From: Agrypnia vestita
Lineage: Eukaryota; Arthropoda; Insecta; Trichoptera; Phryganeidae
Direction: 5' to 3'
Length of the DNA stretch: 64,000 nucleotides
NCBI GenBank assembly: GCA_016648135.1
Contig: JADDOH010003961.1
Location: 62,001-126,000 of the forward strand
The notes below the pieces were generated by a model. That model was given only the letters and a program-made list of their open reading frames with translations, ran no database searches and had not been told where the DNA came from. Both the position numbers and the translations under genes were made by a program. Of the stretch, positions 24,390 through 36,300 are shown piece by piece (the stretch's first letter is position 1; each line of letters starts with the position of its first letter).

Positions 24390-27300
24390 CTGAAAATAAT
24401 TATGATAAATGTAAAATTTTTAATGATCAAAATAAAGTAAAGACATTACACAAAAGCATTAATAAATAAAATAAAGACTTGAACATAAATATAATGAGAT
24501 TTCATTACTTTTGAAATTATTTTAGTTCTATTTTAACATTAGCAGCTGCAAGTTGCAACTACAGTAAAATTACCGCTAATTCTGATACCGATAATTCAAA
24601 ATTTGCAATAATACGAAATTTTCAAATAATGTAATTTCATCTACCATTTCAAAAGAGCCACATTACGCCCCGCACTATAATATTGGTACCTACCCGAGAG
24701 GTCATTAAATTATGCCATACGCGCACCCGCGTGTTGTCTATTACAAGCCGTCTAGATTTTTTGATATTTTTTGACAGGGTCTTTGTCTATACGGAGATCC
24801 CATACAATATGGCGTAGTACACACGGTATGATACTCGCAACCCTGTTTATTGGGTAAATTATCAATTTGGAATAACTTAATCTGATAGCAGTACATTTGT
24901 TTGTTGAACGACAGTGTATAATTTTTGTTGTTTTTGTTTAAACAGGGCCGCTTCCGATGGATATGTAGGGACGTCCACGCAGCAGCATTATGATTTGACT
25001 TTGTAGTGAAGCCGCTACAAATTTCTTTTATGTTTTTGTTGGAGGATTATCCGGCAGATTTTATTGATGGATACGCCGTAAATGAAGTTCTCATAACCTC
25101 TTCGTGTGTTCGTGCTACAAAAGTAATAACTACCCATTTAAAGATAAAGTAGAACCTCATTATAACGAACCCCGTTATACCGAAAAATGACATGAATCGG
25201 ATTTTTTTTAAAATTAATCCCCTACGATAAATTTTTCATACAAAAATGCACTTATATAGCAAAATTTCGTTAATATGTGTAACAAAATAATTTTAGTTCC
25301 GTGCAAAAATACGTCCATATATTTACTTAAATATATAACAAATTTTTTGTCAACTTGAAAATATTATTGGTTGTAATCGAGCGAAAGGCCAAGAGGGGAT
25401 AGTTTTACAGCGACCTTTAAAATATCTGAATATTTTGAGTTTCTTCAAATCTTTCAGAACAGTGCTGGATTTATGTCACAGAGACATTATTAATCAATAA
25501 ATGTATATTATAGATATCTCACAGAGACGAAGCTGTATTTATTATGGGAAAGTAGGTATATAGAAGTCATTTGGGTGTACATAGGACTTAAGTGATCACT
25601 TTACACAATTGTAACATTCGCCATTTCCACCCATGATAGAATATACCATGCTTATTCATTTTTTGGATGTTGTATATATGTTCAAATTGCGTGGAAAGCT
25701 TTCACATATGAGTTGTAAGCGCCTTTCCATGCGGCCTATACAAAGCCATTTTCATTCCCCTAAATCCCCACAGATGTCGCTAATGAGAAAATCTACATGG
25801 ATTTTTTACGGAATTTTGAGAGCAATATACTTTATCTATATACCTACTTTCCCATAATAAATACAGCTTCGTCTCTGTGAGATATCTATAATATACTTAA
25901 AATATCTCCTTGAGATCTTAAGGTTAGACATCCGTTTCACAAACTATTGAATCTGTCAAATTACGCCGATAGATCATACGCTTTCAAGCCGTGCGCGAGA
26001 TGCCATCTGAGCGTAAATCGAATAAAAATTACACTTTTGTCACATATTTAAGTATACATTGCTAAAACAGTAAGGTTTTGATAGAAAGAGATAGTCATAT
26101 ATTCTTTGATTTCGAGCGCCAGCGGAATACCATGCGGAATACCCAAGCGTCCCCTCGGAACTACTACCTCTGTCAAAATATTTACTTATTTTAACTTTTG
26201 ACAAATGTTCTTATATTATTTGATTCGAATTATTATTTTCCGTAAAGAATTTAAGAAACATATTATTAATTCTGAACTCCTTTTTAAATCAATATTTAAA
26301 TCAACTCGTAATATGACGATCACAAAATAATTACGCCGACGCGCATATCTTGATCATTTATGTCATGACATGTTATGTCGTGACACCACGTATGTCAAAA
26401 TGTTTATTATTTTAACTTTCGACAAATTCTCGTATTTTATTTAAGTCGTATTATTACTTACTGTATAGAATTTAAAAACAATAATTCTGAAATACTGTTC
26501 AAATCATAATGTATACTGTAATATTAAACAATATTGTAAATGTATTCACATATACTCGCTTTTGGCTCTTTGCCGACGATAATATGATTCTTAAAACAAT
26601 TAACACTACCCAAGACTGCCTACTCCTTCAATCTGATATTGACTCCTTTGACAATTGGTGTAAAGTAAACGGCCTAGAATTTAACATAAACAAATGTAAA
26701 ATAATACCATTTTATAGATCAAAAACGCCTATTTCCTTTGACTACAAAATAGAAAATTGGATGTAGTCAAGTCTATCAAGGACCTCGGAGCTATTCTGGG
26801 CTGTAAACCTACATTTAATGAACAAATAGATTATGTGCTAAATAAATCCTTAAAACTCTTGGTCAATAGAATGCAGGGTTCGAGGATATATATCATGATT
26901 TATATCACAATATTTATGACTCGATTTTTATTTTTGATATATATCCAAGAAAACTTTCTTCGAATGTCAATAGATGGCGCTAGTTGTATTTAAAAAAAAT
27001 GCTACAGGTTTTTTTTTAAATATCTGCAGTTGTTACTAGATGGCGCTAGTTGTATTTTAAAAAGTGCTACGGTTATTTTTTAATTTAATTAATTTGCTTC
27101 ATATAATCCATTTATTATTTCACACAAAGAAACAAACACACCCATAACACTACATTAGAAAGAGCAACTTTTATGACTCATATATATATATATATATGTT
27201 AGTATTAATTTCTTTGGGGGTAACCCGCGTCAAAATCTGGTCCTCAGAAGGACCATTCGTCAACCGACGTTTCGCCTGAATCACAACAGGCATCTTCAGG

Positions 27301-30300
27301 TTTTCTTGTTAATAAATTTCCGTCACGAGGGGCAGTGCAAGCACATCCGTTCGTATCGGAAGCTTATTACCTTGGTAACGAAACGTCGGTTGACGAATGG
27401 TCCTTCTGAGGACCAGATTTTGACGCGGGTTACCCCCAAAGAAATTAATACTAACATTTCTAACACCCGTGAAAACCTTCATTATAACATATATATATAT
27501 ATATTGCATATCGTCACTATATATATAATTAAGTCTATGTGCCATTTTAGTACATTCTGAGATAAACTAATGAAACTGTTTTTAAAAAAATTGTACAGAG
27601 TAGATTAATAAAATATATTTTTGATAATTACTAGGCAGACTTTCCAGATGAACGGCAATGTTTTTTTTAGTATATCTCCATTATTTATATGAAAAATTGA
27701 CAAATGGATTCATTCATCTCAGAATGTATTAAATGGCACATTGGCTTTATTATATATACAGTGACGATATATAAGTTTTTTTCAGTATGCAATTCATTTA
27801 TTTAATAAATAATAAATACAAAATAAAAAAATTAATTTCCTAATTATCAATTTGTATCAATCGACGTGTACAAAAAAGGAGAAAAAAAAGTTTGGATATA
27901 TATCCAATTTTTGATATATATCAGATATATATCAAAAGATCTGATTTTTTGATTTTTATTATAAAAATTGGATTTTTTCGAACCTTGATAGAATGTCTTC
28001 TGATTTCACAAATATTTACAAGGTCAAAACTCTTTACTGTTCACTTGTCCGTCCTATCTTAGAATATGCCTCTGTGATTTGGTCTCCCTTCTATATAAAC
28101 CAAATAAGTCATATCGAATCTGTACAACATTGTTTCTTAAGAAAAGTCGCATGGATGATGGGCTTGGATAGAGGAGACTACTCATACAGTGAAATTGAGT
28201 CGATGTTAAAAATTTATAACCTCCAAAAACGTAGAGAAACACTGACTTAATCACCATATACAAAATATTACATGGCCACACTGATGTGCCTTCGTTACTG
28301 GGCCAAATAAAATTCAATATCCCTTTCTGTAGAAATAATGAACTGTTGTTTCTAAGCCATCATAGAACTAATTATGGATTCCAAGCTGGCTATGACTATG
28401 TCTGTTAATAATAAAAATTCAATAAATAAATAAATATGCGCGTGTCCATAATTATTTTGTGATTGTCATTAATATGACAATCGTAATCGATGTGCATTGA
28501 TTTAAAAAGGAGTTCAGAATTATTAATATGTTTCTTAAAATCTTTACGGAGAATAATAATTTGACTCAAATAATATACGAGCATTTGTCACAAGTTAAAA
28601 TAAGTAAACATTTTGACATAGATAGTAGTTCCGCGGGGACACCTGGGTATTCTACTGGCGCTCGAAATTGATGACCTTTCTCTTTCTATCAAAACTGTAA
28701 ATATGTGACAAAAGTGCAATGTTTATTTGATTTACTCAGAGGGCACCCCCGTGCACGTCTTGAAAGCGCAAGATCTATCAACGCAATTTCACAGTAGACA
28801 GTTTGCGAAATGGATGTCCAGCCTTAATATGAGTTAATATTATATTATACTATCGAAAGCAATTGGTATATCATATATAATAAGGTTTTATATCATCGCT
28901 GTATATAATAAAGCCAATGTGCAGTTTAGTACATTCTGAGATGAACAAATCAATTTGTCAATTTTTCATATAAATAATGGAGATATGCTAAAAAAACATT
29001 GCCGTTCATCTGGAATGTCTGCCTAGTAATTATTTAAGGTGGTATTCTAGTCTAGGGACACGAATTTCGGGCGTTTTTTAGAGAGTTTAGAGTAAAGAGT
29101 TTTTTAAAAAACAAACAATGAATATTTTTGGTAAACATTTTTATAACATTAGTTTATTTATATTTTGAGAATACATCAAAAATAAAAAAATAATAAAAAA
29201 TTAAAAACTCGAAAATTTATCGGCTGGTAAATTGGGGGGTTCTGGCGTGCGTGGTTCCGACCCTTGTGGTCATCTGAAACAAAAAATCTAACGGATTCTT
29301 AATACATAAAGATGTTGCTATCGCCCCTACCTCGGAGAAACAAGAATAAAAAAAAATTTAAAAATGGCGGCCGTTTGAAAATTTTTTTTTTCACATTTTT
29401 TTTAACAGTTTAATTTTCTTTTTAAATAGTAAAAATAAAAATTTCGACTTTAATCTGCTAGGGGCTATAGAGGGATGTATAAAGAAGGTTCACACAAAAA
29501 TTTAAATAAATCGGTTTAGTAGAACTTGAGATATCATGCACGCCAGCTTGAAAAATGTAGTTTCTAGAAAAACGCATTTAAAGTTTTGAGTAAAGTTTCA
29601 GTGCGGTATACTTACATATTTTTAATCGGCGATTCCTGCTCCATACAATGGAACTTCCTCCACTTCAAAATGTTCATATTAGTTAAATATACATTATTTA
29701 GGTATAGAGTATAAAAAAGGTTTTATGGGGTAATCCATCCGCAGGTAGTCGGGCAACATCTACTCTCTATTGTTTGATTTTTTCTGGTCGGACCCCTTAC
29801 TTGTCGCGTCACCGAAATCGCTGTATCTCGGTAAATAATTGGAATTTTGAAAAATTCTTTTGAGGACATAATTTTGAATGTCTAAACTTACAATATATAT
29901 ACAAAAAATTTTTTTTTTGATTTTTCAAAATTTCTAGACCCTTAAAATATTTTTTATAAATCTAGTCTGTGCAATTATTTTTTAAAACAGTTTCATTTGT
30001 TTATCTCAGAATGTACTAAAACGGCACATAGGATTAATTATATATACAGCGACGGTACGAATTTGTTGGCTGTTTCATTGCTTTGAAAGTGTGTCATTTA
30101 TGATCATCATTTATGTCATCAATGATTAATCCAACCTCGAAAATTGAAAATTCTATACTATTCAAGAAAAAGACTCAAAAGACATACCGCACATGCGCAT
30201 TGTCATCGCATCTGATTATAATTGATTGATAACATGTAATTATTTTTTGTTTTATATTACGATATGCATTACGATTTAAAAAGGATTGCAGTGTTATAAA

Positions 30301-33300
30301 TATTTTTTAAATTCTAACACAGAAAGTAATAATTTGATTCAAATAAAATGCAAGCATTTGTTGAAAGTAAACGTTTTGACACAAATAGCAGTGCCGTGGC
30401 GACACCTGGATGTTTCTGTGAATATTCTGTTGGCGCTCGACATCGAAGAATATACGGTCATCTCTTTCTATCAAAACCTTTCCCTCTAGCAACGAATACG
30501 TAAATATATAACGAAAGTGCAATGCTTATTCGATATTGGGTTCAGACGGCATCTCGGTCATGTCTTGAAAGAGCATGATCGACGCAATACGTCAAACTTG
30601 ATAGTTGGCAAAATGAATGTCCAACCATAAAAAAGACAATCGAATTAGCGTGTGTAAGCCGTTATACCGCTATACCGTTTGACAGATCTGACCCAAATTT
30701 TGCATACTTGTTCTTTAGGACCTGGCGAGTAACATAGTTAACATTTTCCCCCTCCAACTTTACCTCACTTCCTCCCCCTGATATATTTTCTATACAAATC
30801 TATACCGTTTGACTGATCTGACACAAAATTTGCATCCATATTCTTTAAGATTCGTCGTTCCATTTAAGAAAGACAATCTAATTAATAAGCATAAGCCTTG
30901 CGTACTCTGCACATTATTTCGTTGTGTTGATGTTTATGGGTACAAACACTAACGCAACGAAACAATGTGTCTCGTACACACGGTTTATACATACTAATTC
31001 AATCGTTTTCTTAAATGCAAAGAGGTCTAATAATTCCCCACCAGTGAGGGAGCTTCCTTGTGTAAGTACATACTGAAAACAAGATTAATGATTTAAAAAA
31101 ATCAAATATTGTTTTCCCTAAAATATCTTTTAATGTTAAACAGGGGGTCTTGCAATGTTCTTTTTAAAAAATAAAGTAATACTGTACATCTTCCCAAAAA
31201 TAAAAAACCCATTTCTATAAGAAAAATATCTCACAATTGAATATGGAAGGAGAATATGTGTGTAGTAATTACCTTTAGGTTCACTGATGTTGGAAGAGAA
31301 CAATCCATCAACAAGGAAATTAGAATTGTTATGTTGTACAGGAGAACCCAGGCCAAACATCTGCGGCGTTGAAGTCATATTGTTATTGACAAGACTAGCG
31401 GCCATTGTAGAGTTCATCATAACATCAGTGTGACGGGTCATGTCAAAGGAATTGTCCACGTTGACTGGAAGAGAGGGTGTGTTCAGATCTAGTCCTCCCA
31501 GAAGGTCCAGTAAGTTCTGTTGGAGAGTAAACAAAAAGTAAATGCTAGAACGCTGTTAAATAAAGGGATAAAGAAATCAACTAGTCAATGAATTTAGTGA
31601 CATACTGTGCTATTCTGAAAATAGCAATATTGGGATGTCAGATCTTTATCCCGACACTTAATAGACAAAAATTAAAATACAAAATAAACGAGACGTAGGT
31701 ACACGTCGGTATTCGGTGTTTGTCATACTTAAATAAGAAGATTTGTATATTTTCACATATCTCTCTCAAAGTAAATACCTATATTTATGAAGTCCAATTT
31801 GGGCCCTGGCGCAAATTCTCATGTTTCAACTAAAATTACATGAAATAAGTACTAATGCTGTATTTAAAGCTTATAGAAAAAAGATTATTTCATATGCATT
31901 TATTAATTTTGTTCTCCCACAGCATCCTGATGTAAAATTATGGCAAAATTGTCATCGTCACGTTGGACCATAGAAAAGAGAAATATTGTAGGACTTTATT
32001 TATGTTTGAGGGATAACCGTCATACACTTCTTTCTCCCTCTGACCAATGACATATACTTATGTTCAATTTATTTCTTATTTTTATTTTCATCTATTAAGG
32101 CGGGACAAGCAATTTTCAAGCTGTCAAAAGCGGCGATATGCATCGATAGATCATGCTACTTCAATACGAGATCGAGACATGAACAAACGTCGTATCAGAT
32201 AAACCTTGCACGAGCGTATTTATTTACATGTCATGCAAGACAGAAAGGTTGCGAGGAAATGAGACAACCATACGGAGTACCGACATATAAAATATGTGGG
32301 AACGCAAGTCAAGATCGCGCACTATTATTAGAATTTTAAATGTTTTAAGTCTAGAATTTACAAAAGCGTATTTATATTTCTCCAATAATTTATGTATTAT
32401 AAAAAAATAGTAAACAACAATTTTTCTTATATCACTGTTTTTTAATTTAAAACTTATGTCGCATAAGCAGATTTAGATATTATTTTGACTTCCGACTGAA
32501 ATGTCAAAAGACCTGTGAATTAAACTTAATTCAAATATTTTTTTATCTAAAATAAACAAAAAACTACTCCAACAATATGTATTGAATTAAAAAGAAAATT
32601 AACAACCATTAATCTATATTTTAAAAATTATGTCGTAAATTAATATCTTACTTGACTTTATAAATTACAATGACATCTTCGCGAATATACTGCCGTCACC
32701 AAAACACGCACATGACGCAAGTTCGACGTGATTTTATCAGTAGAAAAGCAAAATAATATCAAACTAGTTAAAAAAACTCATTATCTGCAACGAATAGATT
32801 GCTTTCGAATATATAACATGGTATTATTTTGAACTAATGTCAAATTTAGCATAAAAACACGTTTTAAAGTGATTTTTTTATGAAAAAGTGTATGGACCAC
32901 AGAGAAACGTCCGCCTCTCCCGCACGGCACGCGGCATCTGATTCAAAACTGCGCTATTTCTTGACACATTTCACACTTTAGAATTTTTATTTTAAAATAA
33001 TAATTAACGTATTTTTAATAAAAAATGTAGCTTTTTTATAGTGAATGAAGACTCAAAGTGCGAATATAGATACAATATATCGTTTAAAATCATCTTTTTA
33101 TATGAATAAACAATATTTGAAAAGCATCAAAATCGTAAAAATTTCTAGCATTTTTAAAATATTATTACTTTTATTAATATTGAATATTTCTTAATATCCT
33201 ACGTACGGATTCTAGATAATTAAGCAAACTTTATATGTATAAAAAAACATAGTATGCTTACATACAAATTTTCAACGAACGAATCGTCGCCCGGGAACAT

Positions 33301-36300
33301 TAAAAACGTTTTTTTTGCCGCGGCCTGTGGACTAATGCTTATATTTTTCTTATTTATTATAAACAATGTTCAGTTTATTACTTTTATATAAGAACAAAGG
33401 TTCTATCTAAGTTATCGCCCTAAAAAATTGCAATCTATCATATAAATTCTGATATAAATGAATAATGAAAACCCACATTTTCGTAAAAAACGCCGAAATA
33501 TGCATTCGCAGTGAATGTACCGCCTTAAGTGTAAATATTGCTATTTTCAAAATAGTACAGATTTACCTGGTTATTGGAAGAGCCATTAGTATCAATGACA
33601 ATACTTTTTTGTGAGATTTGTAGAGTGTCTCCATTGCTTATAATATCTGTACCACCCAAAAGATCTAACAGAGCATTCTGGAAGGAAAAATAAAATTGTA
33701 TAATAAATACATTACATCGTAAGAAACTACAGAAACATTGATAAAGAAAATAGGTTATCAACATTCTTCAAGTGATTGAAAACAGGTTGAGGGATCGACA
33801 CAACCTTCCTAAGAATAAAAATAAAAAAAACATCATCAAAATAGTAAAAATAATATGTATAGTCCGTCTAACTTATCTGAAGAATGGCCAAATTTGGAAC
33901 TAACGACGCCATATTGGATTATCTACAGCTGACAGACCTTTGACAGACTTTGTTTACAGAGGATTTCACGACTGTTTCGATAGTTTTTTAAGAAAATTTT
34001 AGACTGTCACCATGCCAAAAACCATTAAAAGCGGTGTTCGGGAAATAATCTTGAAAATGCACACGTTTTTTGAAGAGGAACAACGTCTAAAAGCCCCAAT
34101 TATACCGTTTGATTTTGTTCAAAGATGTATTGCCCAGTATTGCCGCCGTTTCAGGTTAGTGCTGCCATGCAGTTATAATGATTTTCCCATACTTAGTTTT
34201 TTATTTTACTATTATACAATTTCTATTTTCTCAATTGGCATATTATAAAATAGTTAAAGAAGGTAAAGCGGCCGTGGAAATGGGCATTAAAATATCTACA
34301 CCCGGAAAAAAAAGAAAAAGGATAAGTGGAAAAATTGATATTGATGACTTTGATTTGGGAATCATCAGACGAAAGATACACGATTTTTGTACTTTTAAGA
34401 AAGAGTTACCTAGATTAAGTAAACTGCAAAAGGTATTGAAAGAAAACATAAATTTTCAAGGATATCGTGAGATATTACGTAAATTACTGCATAAGCTAGG
34501 TTTTCGTTTTCGAAAGACTAAAAGTAACCATAAGGTGCTTATAGAACGCAATGATATAATTAATATGTGCCATGAGAGCAAAATTCTTGTATGAATTAAG
34601 GAAGAATGAAACTTCTTTGAATCGGCGGCCAGTCATATATCTAAATGAAACATATATACATACCTCACACACAGCAGACAAATGTAGGCAAAGTGAAGAT
34701 GTCGAAGGTGTATTCAAACCAGTATCTAAAGGTCAGTGCTTCATAATTGTCAATGCAGGAGGGGAAACTAACGTGTTCATTTGTATAAACATCTTTTTTT
34801 TTCAAAAATAAACTTTTTTGTTTATGCACATTAAAGACTGGTTGCATCAACTTTGTAGCAATAGTTCATTTAAGTGAGTTGTTTGATCGGTGGAAAACGC
34901 AAAATATCTGTGCTTTGAACGAAACATTACTATAAACCAAGTTTATACAACGGCCCTAAACCGATTGATATCCTTAGGTGTTACTGAGTTAAACATGGAG
35001 GTCAGATTATTAGATATGAGACACCGAATAAAACGGGCGCCACACTGCGCGGATCTTCCGCCGCGTCTCTTCTGTCGCGGAACATCGCTATATTTCTTTC
35101 CATACAATATGCGCTTATTAAACACACTACGCGGATGATCGGTCGATCTATTTGCTTTGCCGATTTGGCGCAACGGAAAAGACGCGGCGGAATATCTGCG
35201 TAATGTGGCGCCGGCCTAAAAGGATTATTATTGTTTGGTTTTATTTTTCTGAAAATTGTATTTTTCTTTGATTTTGAAAAAACGCCATTTGGTGACGTGT
35301 ATTTTGCGAATGTATATTTTGATGAATTTATTTGTACATTAGTTTACATTTTTTGTTTTTTATCGTGTCGTATACTGCTTAATAAATTGTTTAAGAAAAA
35401 ACGAATTTGCAAAAAATTCCCTAAAAATGAGATAATTTTTAGACTATGGGCAGCACCACAACGATTGGGACGCCCTCCTTTATTCTCCAGATAAGTTGGA
35501 CGGACTATAAATGACAATTTCAAAATAAGGCTTAAGGGAAAAAATTAAAATATTGACAAGCTCGTTTAATTGTGCTCCATCCTTTCTAAATACTCTTACT
35601 GGAATGGAATGCGATTATACCTCTTCTTCTATGCGATGGGACGTGGGGCTATTGACAGTTGAGCTATCATCCCCATTACAGTGTATCGCAACATCATCAG
35701 CTGCATCCTCATTGGCAGAATTGTGCTGAATCTCCAGAGGTGGCATCCGTTCCAGGAGGGCAGCCCGTAGTGGTGCGTGGCGCCTGAACAGTTGTGAAAA
35801 TTCCACCCCTCTCTGCTGAAGTTCCACATTCAAATGCGAACCAAATGTGTCGATGATCTGACGAGTTTTCCTATAGAATGGCAAGCTTTTAATAATGATT
35901 ATTAAATATTTAAGGTTCACACAATTTTTAAATGTTGAAAGGGAAAATAAAGTAAGGTAAAATATGAAAAAACAGAACATACCAACATGGTAAAAGATCA
36001 TGTTAGGTTGATGCATAATTAGAGACCGTTTTTTTGTGACTTTGTTTTATTATTTTGCATTTAATTAAGATCTGTTATAATATAATTCTATAATGGGAAG
36101 TTTTGATACTTTGCAGCAAACCCATTTGCACAGCATGGGTCTAAGCTGTGTGCAATCCAAGATGATGATGTTTTTCATAACTATCAAACAAATAAACCAA
36201 AGAAAAATAGGGTTAGAAAATTAAAATGCGTATTGTAAACCATACACATATACGCCAGATTATGCTGTACTACTTCGAGAAAGGGTGAAAAGCATTCGAG

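Larger units (their letters stand above)
26874..27987 (+). mobile_element. hAT-type MITE, copy 2, with nested insertions
   Basis: Ends CAGGGTTCGAGG and TTCGAACCTTG, with an exact 8-bp duplication ATAGAATG (26866-26873, 27988-27995). It is the same element as 8865-9392 but longer, because a foldback element (27198-27455) and a MITE (27509-27770) sit in its TA-rich centre. It interrupts a LINE ORF. Confidence 0.88.
26530..28437 (+). mobile_element. CR1/jockey-type LINE, copy 2, split by a hAT MITE
   Basis: Plus-strand pieces 26530-26873 ([53 protein letters not shown]) and 27996-28437 ([33 protein letters not shown]) are the same LINE as 18066-19322 and join cleanly once the insertion at 26874-27987 and one ATAGAATG are removed. 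The 3' end is AATAAATAAATAAAT. It is 5'-truncated and has frameshifts near 26760 and 28250. Confidence 0.85.
25922..28823. mobile_element. TTAA-flanked foldback element, split by a LINE
   Basis: Left arm 25922 to about 26520 starts GGTTAGACATCCGTTTC. Right arm 28440-28823 is its reverse complement and ends GAAATGGATGTCCAGCC. Both are flanked by TTAA (25918-25921, 28824-28827). Shared arm features include GATAGAAAGAGA, the GATAGATC block and CAAAATATTTACTTATTTTA-like sequence. A LINE copy lies between the arms. Related to 37944-38358 and, more distantly, to 19824-21295. Confidence 0.65.

Noticed and set aside
24109..24393. Plus-strand ORF over AP-1 gamma exon 14
   Set aside because: Antisense shadow of the conserved ear exon.
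35231..35494. 87-residue plus ORF in the IS630-type element
   Set aside because: Phe-rich AT-driven frame downstream of the MITE, with no similarity to the lost DDE domain.
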